DNA of 14,467 bases from Lachnospiraceae bacterium (GTDB taxonomy: Bacteria; Bacillota_A; Clostridia; Lachnospirales; Lachnospiraceae). A model generated the notes under the pieces. That model was not told the origin of the DNA, made no database searches, and worked only from the letters and a program-made list of their open reading frames with translations. A program made the position numbers and the translations under genes. Of this stretch, positions 6,195 to 12,931 are shown one piece after another. The stretch is from positions 1-14,467 of the forward strand of contig JAETQR010000063.1 in NCBI GenBank assembly GCA_021770615.1, written 5' to 3'. Position 1 is the stretch's first letter. Each line of letters starts with the position of its first letter.

Positions 6195-7586
6195 TTAACT
6201 CATCTGTGATAGAATTTTTTTAGGCTTCATCTGTATGACTGAAATGGATGCCGCTGAAACGGAAAACGCTATCAGTAACGTACCGAAAATATAGATATAT
6301 AGCAAATAGTCGGGACTGACAGTTACTTGAACAGATTCCAGTGTTTCCACATTAGAAGTGTCGTATGGAATATACTGTCCTGTTATATCAAGGTACTCGG
6401 TGCCATCGTCTGGCAGTTCTATTTCGGGCAAGGGCTGTGATTCAGACACTTGATGGAAAATCAAATCACTCACTCCTTGTGAAATGAGGTTGCTTGTAAA
6501 AAAGGATACTCCAAAAGCAACTATCGCTATCATCAGCACTTCTACTGTATACTGCAAAAGAATCCTGCTTTTTGAAATTCCGACAGAGAGCAGGATGCCA
6601 GTTTCATGCCGACGCTGCTTTATCCACATGGAAAGAATCAGTACCAAAATGCCCACACTCACCGCGACGCATCCGACAATCAGCCAGACAATCAGATTCT
6701 GCATAGCTGTCAATGGCGAAACAACTGCTTCGTATGCGGAGTTATCCATTGTGAGGGTAAAGGAATCCCAGTCTAAATCAAGGGCTTTTATCTGGCTTGC
6801 GATTTTTTCCATTTCTCTGGGATCATCCACATAAAAATCAACGCCGTTATCATACTGTATCACATCCCTCTGCATAATTTCCTGCATTGCCTTATGGTCA
6901 ATAATCAGACGGTTACGCTTGTCCGTTGATGTAGTGTGGTATGGATTGGTATCTCCCTTATACTCGTAAATGCCAACAACTTTCAGTTTCACATCAGGAT
7001 AATCACCGTTGTCAAAGCAGCACTGTACGGTAATGGTATCACCAAGCTTTAAATTGTTTTTTTCCGCAATTGCCGAACTAATTAAAACAACATGGTCATC
7101 ATCTTTCTTAATATGCCGTCCTTCTACCAACTGGAACGCTTTTCGGGTAAAGAAATTAAAATACTCTGAATTTGTGACAGATGGAAGCCTGCTGTCATCG
7201 ATTTCTGCACCAAAACTAATCCCAGATATGAAATCAAAGTCTTTTGCATAAACATCCCCGTCACCTATGCCGTTATATGCTTTCACCCCATCTATAGACA
7301 TAATTTTCTGAATATCCTCATCGGTAATAGGCGCACCAACATATTCAACCAACATACCACCTGCCGCCTGCTGATACTGCCAGTTTTTTCTGTTGTTTTC
7401 ATCCAATTCAAGGCGAATGCTCCCGCCTACAGACTGGCGCAGACTTAGGGCAGAATCGTCTGCCGCTTTGTATATGGATAATCCAGTCAGAATAAAGGTG
7501 GATATTGTAACCAATACCAAAAACAGGATAAGGGTTTTTGTCTTTTTCCGCATCGTATATAAAAATGCTCTTTTCAATGTACTCAT
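6195..7586 (-). CDS. FtsX/MacB-type ABC transporter permease (second of pair)
   Basis: The 463-residue product has the MacB-like plan. One N-terminal membrane helix (about 18-38) is followed by a large extracytoplasmic domain (about 40-290), then helices near 297-320, 345-368 and 427-450. The FtsX signature RRHETGILLSVGISKSRILL (326-345) follows the second helix. It ends MKPKKILSQMS, nearly the same tail as the neighbouring permease, so the pair are paralogs likely to form a heterodimer. Compared with its partner it has a longer loop (about 371-427) before the last helix. The likely role is moving or sensing peptides or lipids across the membrane with the ATPase, as in Vex or Bce systems. GGAGG lies nine bases before the ATG; the gap from the upstream permease is 16 bases. 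Its stop is followed by the IS110 insertion. Confidence 0.88.
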   Translation of the reverse strand: MSTLKRAFLYTMRKKTKTLILFLVLVTISTFILTGLSIYKAADDSALSLRQSVGGSIRLELDENNRKNWQYQQAAGGMLVEYVGAPITDEDIQKIMSIDGVKAYNGIGDGDVYAKDFDFISGISFGAEIDDSRLPSVTNSEYFNFFTRKAFQLVEGRHIKKDDDHVVLISSAIAEKNNLKLGDTITVQCCFDNGDYPDVKLKVVGIYEYKGDTNPYHTTSTDKRNRLIIDHKAMQEIMQRDVIQYDNGVDFYVDDPREMEKIASQIKALDLDWDSFTLTMDNSAYEAVVSPLTAMQNLIVWLIVGCVAVSVGILVLILSMWIKQRRHETGILLSVGISKSRILLQYTVEVLMIAIVAFGVSFFTSNLISQGVSDLIFHQVSESQPLPEIELPDDGTEYLDITGQYIPYDTSNVETLESVQVTVSPDYLLYIYIFGTLLIAFSVSAASISVIQMKPKKILSQMS

Positions 7587-7602
7587 GGCGTTTATCCTCC
7601 TG

Positions 7603-8832
7603 TTAGCTCATTTTTGATAAAATATCTTTTGGTTTCATTCGGGCAACTGGCAAAGCAGCCGTAACCACTGCAAACACGATAATAAGTGTCTCTAAAAGGA
7701 ATTGCAAAGCTGTCGTTTTTAGGGAAATTGGCATTGCAATTACAGTTCCCATATTTTTTAGGGCAGCTTCTACTTGTCCCACGATGAACCGTCCCAACAT
7801 GGGTGATACAAGGAACACCAAAACAGCAATCATAAGGATTTCACAAATAAGCTGTAGCATAATCTGGGGAGCGGATTCGCCAACGGAAAGGAATATCCCT
7901 GCTTCGTGTATCCGATTCTTTATTCTCATTGCAAGCACAAGAGCTACTACGATAAAGCCAACTCCTGCAATTACAGTAATCAGTATTTCCGTAAGCCGTT
8001 CCATTGTCTGAATCTGATATGCAACTGCCTTGTATTCGGATTCGTTTATGCGGATAAAGTAATCCTCCCATTGGATAGACGTTATCTGCTGTACCTGCTC
8101 CACAATGTGATTCAATTCCTTTGGGTCTGTCACATAAAAAGTTATATTCCCAGAATATCCGAATGGTTTTTGCCTAGACAGTTTCCAGTAAATATCATGG
8201 GTTGTGAAAATGGTGTCATTATCATATTCCATCTTCCCGTCACTGGAATACAGCCCTACAATCAAGACCTTAGTTTGCTCCCCGCTGTCACCAGAAGCAG
8301 ATTCCAAAACAAGCTCACTGCCAACTTGTAAATGATTCTCTGCCGCCAGTTTATCGCTGATAAGTGCTGCGTCCCTGTCATCTTCTGTAATATGCCTGCC
8401 CTCCGCTAATTCCAGTATTCCGTTCATAAAATCCGTCTGGTAGGCAGTTTCTGTATTAGCGGAAAGACTGCCGCTTGACATTCCAGAAAGATAGTAGATT
8501 CCCTCGGCAGTGACAGAAGTGTGCTGTTCGGCATTGTAAGTCTTTATGCCCTCTACAGTTATCATCTGTTCCACTGTATTAAGAGAAATAGGGATTTTTT
8601 CAGCGGTATATCCTGCTTCGTTGTCACGAAAGTCCAGATTGTTGATGTTTCCGCTCATGGTAAAGGACGCACCTATTGTTGCCCGCAGGTTCTCCGCTGC
8701 TTTTGCCGTTCCGTCTCGGATGGAAATTCCCACCATGACCGACACGGTTATTAAAAGCAACAGCAGAAAAAGCGTCAAACTCTTTCCCTTTTTTCTAATG
8801 ACATAAAGTAATGCTCGTTTGTAGACGTTCAA
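7603..8832 (-). CDS. FtsX/MacB-type ABC transporter permease (first of pair)
   Basis: The start is set at a TTG (8832-8830) because AAAGGAGG lies seven bases upstream and the protein then begins NVYKRALLYVIRKKGKS, parallel to its paralog. The open frame extends further upstream without a ribosome binding site. The result is 409 residues: membrane helix 1 (about 17-37), an extracytoplasmic MacB periplasmic-core-like domain, then three C-terminal helices with the FtsX segment IHEAGIFLSVGESAPQIML. The tail is MKPKDILSKMS. It should pair with the following permease and the distal ATPase. The substrate is unknown; the adjoining two-component system suggests a cell-envelope-active peptide. The gene begins after the kinase terminator with its own upstream inverted repeats, so it may be regulated by the response regulator. 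Confidence 0.85.
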   Translation of the reverse strand: MNVYKRALLYVIRKKGKSLTLFLLLLLITVSVMVGISIRDGTAKAAENLRATIGASFTMSGNINNLDFRDNEAGYTAEKIPISLNTVEQMITVEGIKTYNAEQHTSVTAEGIYYLSGMSSGSLSANTETAYQTDFMNGILELAEGRHITEDDRDAALISDKLAAENHLQVGSELVLESASGDSGEQTKVLIVGLYSSDGKMEYDNDTIFTTHDIYWKLSRQKPFGYSGNITFYVTDPKELNHIVEQVQQITSIQWEDYFIRINESEYKAVAYQIQTMERLTEILITVIAGVGFIVVALVLAMRIKNRIHEAGIFLSVGESAPQIMLQLICEILMIAVLVFLVSPMLGRFIVGQVEAALKNMGTVIAMPISLKTTALQFLLETLIIVFAVVTAALPVARMKPKDILSKMS

Positions 8833-8852
8833 AATAGTTCCTCCTTTCGCTT

Positions 8853-8908
8853 GATACCCATAGATTCTATCCCTTTCATGTGATTGGGGTATCATTCTAA
8901 TATGAATG
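8853..8908 (-). promoter_or_regulatory. Cluster of inverted repeats upstream of the permease operon
   Basis: Three dyads lie between the kinase terminator and the permease ribosome binding site. GATACCC (8853-8859) mirrors GGGTATC (8887-8893). ATAGATTCTAT (8860-8870) is palindromic around its centre. CATTC (8893-8897) mirrors GAATG (8904-8908). TAGAAT hexamers in this stretch could be -10 boxes but lack good -35 partners, as expected of an activator-dependent promoter. These are candidate binding sites for the adjacent response regulator. Confidence 0.4.
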
Positions 8909-8920
8909 GCGTATGAAATT

Positions 8921-8957
8921 GCAGAAAAAAAGCTGCCTGCTTTCTGCGCAGGCAACT
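8921..8957 (-). terminator. Rho-independent terminator after the sensor kinase gene
   Basis: On the minus strand AGTTGCCTGC pairs with GCAGGCAGCT (10 pairs with one G-U) around a 7-base loop, followed by a run of seven T. It starts about 10 bases after the kinase stop and separates the regulator-kinase unit from the permease operon. Confidence 0.88.
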
Positions 8958-8967
8958 TTCAAGCTAT

Positions 8968-10377
8968 CTAAAATTCTATTGTGAAACGCATTCCGCTGTT
9001 ATTCTCTATGGCTGCAAACGTGTAAGGAATCTGCAAGGTTTTTAGGATTGTGTCAACAATATATAAGCCCAATCCGTTACCGACCGTATCTGGACTGCTT
9101 CCGTACTCTGGACGGTAGAACGGTTCAAAGATGTGGGTTAGATATTTCTGGGGAATCGGGACACATTCGTTATCAAAAATCAGTTTTTGATTTGCTATAT
9201 AAATTCTTATGCTGCCTCCCTTGGGTGTATAGGAGACAGCGTTAGCCAGTAGGTTAGAGATTACTTTTTTTATCATGGTGAGAGGATAACATATCGAAAG
9301 CTTTTCGTAAGTATCTGTCTCTATGCAAATCCCTTTCGACTTGGCAATAATCGCATAGGGCGGAAGCACCTGCGGAATCAGTTCGGATAAGTCAATTTCT
9401 TCATCCTCTCCGTTCTGTGGCTTTTCAAACTTTGACACGTCAAGAATTTCCCGAATCATTGCCGATAGTTGTTCCATCAGAATTTTGCACTTTGGCAGGT
9501 ACACGCTATGGTCTTTGTATTTCCCCACATTTAAAATCATATTTTCCAACATGACGTTTACGGCAGTAACGGGGGTTTTTAATTCATGGGAAGCTGAACG
9601 AAACAGGTTTGTTTTTTGTACTTCCATTTCTCCTACCTTGTGGATTTCCTGCTCCAAGTCATGAATTGTCTTTAGCAGATTATCATATAGGCTGTTTATA
9701 TTATCTGCTAATATTTCAATTTCATCATGGGTATGGATTTCACAATGGATATCCGATGTCAATTCCTGCATCTGCTTTGTTGCACTTGAAATTTGCTTGA
9801 TTGGTTTCGTGAGCATATGGGAATATACCAAGGCGGACAGTATGGAAATAAGCGTACATAAAAAGGCAGTAATGGGTAAAATAACAATGACTGTACTGAC
9901 CGCATCCTCAATTTGCTGTCTTGATACAGTGGCTTTTACATATCCGTTTTCATTCGGCAGGATTCTTTCGACATAAAAGAAATCTGTACCGCCTTTGGGA
10001 TTTTGGGACAGTGATATTTTTATCTTTCCGTCTGATTTTTCCGCAATGACATTTACATCTTCCGTATCTCCATTCAAACGCTCTGTTTCACTTGCATTCA
10101 GTAAATTCGTTTCATAGGTATAGCCGTCATAGCTGACCGAAATATCGGCACACCATTTCCCCGCAAATTCAGTCACTAATGAAAGCCTTTCAGAATCTGG
10201 AGTATCAGCCATATCTTCACACAATTTTGCAACATCATTTTCCAACTCGTTCCGTTGGCGAAAATTATATACTGTTGGAAGTAATATATAAATCAGCAAG
10301 TGGGAGACTGCCACAATTACTATCATCAGACTAAATGTATATAAAAAGGTTTTTGGAAAAAGTTTCAGCTTTCTCAT
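8968..10377 (-). CDS. Sensor histidine kinase (two-component system)
   Basis: The start is placed at the ATG 10377-10375, which follows GGAGGTG at close spacing and overlaps the regulator's TGA as ATGA. A longer open frame (16 residues) upstream lacks this support. The 469-residue protein has membrane helices near 13-33 and 162-185 flanking an extracytoplasmic sensor of about 125 residues, then a HAMP-like linker (about 186-240). The dimerisation helix carries phospho-acceptor His264 in SASHELKTPVTAV. The ATPase domain has an N box (N375, N379), D402 and the G2 loop GNGLGL (433-438). It should phosphorylate the neighbouring OmpR-type regulator in response to an envelope signal. The sensor is too large for an intramembrane-sensing BceS-type kinase, so VncS-like is a closer comparison, by layout only. 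Confidence 0.93.
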   Translation of the reverse strand: MRKLKLFPKTFLYTFSLMIVIVAVSHLLIYILLPTVYNFRQRNELENDVAKLCEDMADTPDSERLSLVTEFAGKWCADISVSYDGYTYETNLLNASETERLNGDTEDVNVIAEKSDGKIKISLSQNPKGGTDFFYVERILPNENGYVKATVSRQQIEDAVSTVIVILPITAFLCTLISILSALVYSHMLTKPIKQISSATKQMQELTSDIHCEIHTHDEIEILADNINSLYDNLLKTIHDLEQEIHKVGEMEVQKTNLFRSASHELKTPVTAVNVMLENMILNVGKYKDHSVYLPKCKILMEQLSAMIREILDVSKFEKPQNGEDEEIDLSELIPQVLPPYAIIAKSKGICIETDTYEKLSICYPLTMIKKVISNLLANAVSYTPKGGSIRIYIANQKLIFDNECVPIPQKYLTHIFEPFYRPEYGSSPDTVGNGLGLYIVDTILKTLQIPYTFAAIENNSGMRFTIEF

Positions 10378-11039
10378 ATGTCCACCTCCAATTTGTATCC
10401 AATCCCTTTCACCGTGACAATGCAATCAAGTTCCAGTTTTTTTCGCAGGTTTCTGATGTAGCTGTCAACAATACGGTCTATCACATAGGAATCGTCTCCC
10501 CAGACCGCATTTAATATCTGTGACCGTGACAGCACCAATCCCTTATGGTCGAGCAACAGCTTTAGCAGTTCGATTTCTTTTGGGGTTATGTCGATTTTTC
10601 CGTTCTGATTGCAGGCGGAGTATCCAGAAAAGTCCACGGTCAACTCGCCGTACTTCCAGATATTCGGCTCATCTTTTACGCCTGCCCGACGCAGCAGGGC
10701 AGTGATGCGCTTTCCAAGCACCACCATAGAAAACGGTTTTGTCATATAATCGTCTGCCAGACAATCGAAGCTTGATACCTGCGTATATTCGTCCTCTAAT
10801 GCCGTAAGCATGATGACTGGTATCTGGCTTGTCTTTCGTACAGAATTTAATACCGCAAGTCCTGACATTGTGGGCAGCATAATATCAAGGACAATTAAAT
10901 CTATCTTGTTCTGTGAAAAAATCTCCAAAGCATCTGTTCCATCATACGCTGATACAATTTCGTGACCTGCCTCTTGCAGATATTCAGAAAGAGCTTCGTT
11001 TGTATCAACATTATCTTCCACAATCAATATCTTTGCCAC
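10374..11039 (-). CDS. OmpR/PhoB-family response regulator
   Basis: The start is a GTG (11039-11037) with GGAGG eight bases upstream; it gives the canonical N-terminus (V/M)AKILIVEDN. The 221-residue product has a receiver domain with acidic pocket E8-D9, phospho-acceptor D52 (LDIMLP), T79 (MLTA) and K101 (TKPF). A winged-helix DNA-binding domain spans about 125-221, including ITPKEIELLKLLL, SRSQILNAVWG and DSYIRNLRKKL. It is a cytoplasmic transcription factor, likely controlling the downstream permease-ATPase operon and perhaps itself. The kinase gene follows with ATGA overlap. A strong promoter lies at 11132-11160. Confidence 0.94.
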   Translation of the reverse strand: MAKILIVEDNVDTNEALSEYLQEAGHEIVSAYDGTDALEIFSQNKIDLIVLDIMLPTMSGLAVLNSVRKTSQIPVIMLTALEDEYTQVSSFDCLADDYMTKPFSMVVLGKRITALLRRAGVKDEPNIWKYGELTVDFSGYSACNQNGKIDITPKEIELLKLLLDHKGLVLSRSQILNAVWGDDSYVIDRIVDSYIRNLRKKLELDCIVTVKGIGYKLEVDI

Positions 11040-11068
11040 AAAGACCACCTCCAACTTTATCTTAGCAT

Positions 11069-11084
11069 CTCCATGTGTATGGAG
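11069..11084 (-). promoter_or_regulatory. Hairpin in the 5' leader of the regulator mRNA
   Basis: CTCCAT-GTGT-ATGGAG is a perfect 6-bp dyad between the promoter and the ribosome binding site of the response regulator. It could be a regulator binding site or an mRNA structure. The sequence does not decide which. Confidence 0.4.
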
Positions 11085-11131
11085 TATGAATTTTTGCATT
11101 TTTCGGGATTCTGATTCAAGCTCCTGCACCT

Positions 11132-11160
11132 ATTATAATTATCCTTATTTCAGCAATCAA
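11132..11160 (-). promoter_or_regulatory. Sigma-70-type promoter of the regulator-kinase operon
   Basis: On the minus strand TTGATT (11160-11155), a 17-base spacer and a perfect TATAAT (11137-11132) lie about 90 bases upstream of the GTG start. It diverges from the promoter of the XRE/recombinase block. Confidence 0.8.
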
Positions 11161-11201
11161 CTGTGCAAATATGAACTTTTATCACTTGTTTAGTAGAAAT
11201 A

Positions 11202-11224
11202 AAATCTCCTATACAAAGAGATTT
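11202..11224. repeat. Inverted repeat between divergent promoters
   Basis: AAATCTC (11202-11208) mirrors GAGATTT (11218-11224) with a 9-base spacer. It lies between the divergent promoters of the two-component operon and the XRE gene, a suitable place for an operator. Confidence 0.4.
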
Positions 11225-11231
11225 CACATCG

Positions 11232-11260
11232 TTTAAGCAGAACGTTCATCTCTGTACAAT
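11232..11260 (+). promoter_or_regulatory. Probable promoter of the XRE/excisionase/recombinase block
   Basis: The -10 TACAAT (11255-11260) lies 17 bases from a weak -35 TTTAAG (11232-11237). The 8-bp palindrome GAACGTTC (11240-11247) falls in the spacer and could be an operator for the XRE protein. It lacks the 4-base centre of the Gram-positive LexA box. Confidence 0.5.
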
Positions 11261-11295
11261 AGAAGTACCAAATATTAAATATAGGTGGTGAAATT

Positions 11296-11469
11296 ATGAC
11301 CAATCATGATTTTGATTTTCTGGAATTAGGGCAGGCAATTCAAAATGCCCGTGAGAAACAGCGGATCACCAGAGAAGAATTAGCCGAAGAACTTGGCATT
11401 TCTGCAAGACATTTGCAGTCCATTGAAAAAGAGGGACAGTATCCCAGCTTAGACGGGAAGGGATTGTAA
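11296..11469 (+). CDS. XRE-family HTH regulator, truncated after the HTH
   Basis: This 57-residue ORF, with AGGTGGTG before its ATG, encodes LGQAIQNAREKQRITREELA then EELGISARHLQSIEKEGQYP, a complete Cro/C1-type helix-turn-helix of the kind placed near the recombinase of Firmicute elements. Related regulators continue for roughly 40-60 more residues after the (K/G)GQ-PSL segment; here the frame ends five residues later in DGKGL. The missing part would include the C-terminal helices thought to aid dimerisation. The cause may be a deletion joining the HTH to downstream sequence. It may still bind DNA, but regulation is doubtful. The frame sits directly upstream of the excisionase-like gene and is likely co-transcribed with it. 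Confidence 0.75.
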   Translation: MTNHDFDFLELGQAIQNAREKQRITREELAEELGISARHLQSIEKEGQYPSLDGKGL

Positions 11470-11500
11470 AGCTATGATAATAGCAAGCAGTCCCTTTTGT
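11458..11500 (+). terminator. Possible weak terminator or attenuator hairpin
   Basis: AAGGGA (11458-11463) pairs with TCCCTT (11491-11496), and inside it GCTAT (11471-11475) pairs with ATAGC (11480-11484) around GATA. A short T-rich tail follows. The stop codon of the truncated XRE gene lies within it. The long internal loops make it weak, so it may only reduce read-through into the excisionase and recombinase genes. Confidence 0.4.
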
Positions 11501-11528
11501 ATTTCGGGAGGTGACTGATATAGATACC

Positions 11529-11717
11529 ATGAATTTGCAAAAACAGGTTTATGACGCTGATGACATTCAAAAGCTATTGGGTATTGGCAGAAGCAAGGCA
11601 TACGCATTTCTGGATGAAGCCTATGAGAGTCAGAAACCGTTCAGGGTAATAAAAATAGGAAAGTTGTACCGGGTTCCCAAAGAGGGATTTGATCAATGGT
11701 TAAATGGAGCGAGCTAA
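11529..11717 (+). CDS. Excisionase-like winged-HTH (MerR/HTH_17-type) protein
   Basis: A 62-residue protein begins MNLQKQVYDADDIQKLLGIG, and has a helix-turn-helix (DADDIQKLLGIGRSKAYAFL), a short wing and a C-terminal RVIKIGKLYRVPKEGFDQWL strand-helix. This is the pattern of small excisionase or helix-turn-helix proteins encoded just before tyrosine integrases, which bend DNA at attachment sites and steer the reaction to excision. The frame is open back to a GTG at 11511, but that codon overlaps the GGGAGG ribosome binding site (11506-11511). The ATG chosen lies 17 bases from it, which is long; a non-ATG start between them is possible. The recombinase gene starts 19 bases after its stop. Confidence 0.8.
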   Translation: MNLQKQVYDADDIQKLLGIGRSKAYAFLDEAYESQKPFRVIKIGKLYRVPKEGFDQWLNGAS

Positions 11718-11736
11718 ATGTGCGGAGGTGATAGGA

Positions 11737-12930
11737 ATGGGAAAGAAAACACAGGAAAAGAGTGTTGCTTTTTTTGAACGAAATTCATGGTATCACCGTA
11801 CAAAGGCACTGCAAGATAATGGCATTGTTAAATATGGAAAGAAAGGCGGATTTTCCAGTCAGGCAGAGGCGGAGGCCAGTTATCGGAAATGCGAGGAAGA
11901 ATTTAATACGCTGTTGCGGAAACAGCAGCTTTCAGGCAAATCCAATAAAGACGTCCTTTTTAAAGATTATCTTATCTACTGGTTTGAGGAAGTGTTTTCA
12001 AAAAGAATTGAGACGACAACAAGAATGGTTGGGGCATATGCTTTATATGACTTGATAATCCCAAACATTGATTATGATATAAAGATGAGGTTTGTCAGCG
12101 TGGAATACCTGGACGGACTTCTGGAGAGGACGTCAAAGGCTTGCGTTTCGGCAGGAAACAAAGGACGGGAAATTTTGAATCTTGCCATGAAAGAGGCAGT
12201 CATAGAGGGCTATATCAATGTGAATCCCGTGCCGGAAACAAAGCCGTATAAGTGAAAGAAACCCAATATCGTGATTCTCAGCAGGGAGAAAATAAAAATA
12301 CTCCTTCAGGCGGCTTCAAAGGATAACTGGTATTTGGAAATTCTGTTGGGACTGTTTTGCGGACTGCGGAAAGGTGAAATCTATGGCCTGAAATTTTCCG
12401 ACTTTGATTTAGAACACCGTAGTGTGAAAATCAGCAGGCAGATTGTTGCAAACCCCATCATAAAAGAGGGTGGCAGGATTGAAGAAAATATTTCAATCGA
12501 ACGTGCTCCCAAAACGCCCAACAGTTTCCGAGTATTGCGTGTGCCAGAGGTCATTATTACGGAGTTGGAGAAAAGAAAATGTCAGATAGATATGTATAAA
12601 GAGAAGATGCAGGAGTCTTTTATTGATAACGATTATATCAGTTGTCAGGCAAATGGAAAGGTACATAGCCTGTCTGCCATGAACAATGCTTTGACAAAGC
12701 TGTGTGTGCGGAATGGACTCCCTGCTGTAACCGTGCATGGACTCCGCCATATGTTTGCGACAATTTTGGTGGAGCAGGGTGTTCCGCTTGCGAAAATATC
12801 AGGGTTATTGGGACATAGTTCTGTCAATACGACTTTTGAATATTATTGCGACGTCATGGATGAGAAAGAAAAGATTATTGCCTTTATGAATGATGCTTTT
12901 GCTCCTGAAGGCAGGGAAGGAACAGGATAA
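11737..12930 (+). pseudogene. Tyrosine recombinase/integrase interrupted by an in-frame TGA
   Basis: The ATG at 11737 has GGAGG eight bases upstream. The frame runs 172 codons, meets TGA (12253-12255), then continues in the same frame to 12930, so one substitution, not a frameshift, splits a recombinase of 397 codons. The first part holds the arm-type or SAM-like DNA-binding region. The second part holds the catalytic domain with R211 (GLRKGE), K259 (PKTPNS), H334 and R337 (HGLRHMF), H360 (LLGHSS) and Tyr370 (FEYY). All catalytic residues are kept. The TGA falls in the linker between domains (NPVPETKPYK-stop-KKPNIVILS), where an Arg codon (CGA) would be a simple ancestor. GTG at 12271 could restart the second part but has no ribosome binding site. 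Expected roles are integration or excision of the surrounding element. Confidence 0.85.
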
Positions 12931-12931
12931 C

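Noticed and set aside
8833..8955. Longer N-terminus of the first permease starting at 8955
   Set aside because: It would run back through the kinase terminator, has no ribosome binding site, and places extra polar residues before the conserved KRALLY start.
11199..11210. 12-mer ATAAAATCTCCT shared with 6089-6100, as possible IS footprint
   Set aside because: Only an AT-rich 12-mer is shared, with no further similarity on either side; chance is likely.
11240..11247. GAACGTTC as a LexA (SOS) box
   Set aside because: The Gram-positive box needs GAAC and GTTC separated by four bases; here they are contiguous.
12253..12255. TGA read as selenocysteine or tryptophan
   Set aside because: No reason for an active-site Sec at a domain linker, no obvious SECIS-like hairpin directly after it, and TGA serves as an ordinary stop in other genes here (regulator, ATPase, transposase).
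12890..12931. Upstream ATG (12890) for the second recombinase
   Set aside because: It lies inside the catalytic domain gene of the first recombinase and adds a leader not expected in the family; ATG 12932 directly after the upstream stop fits better.
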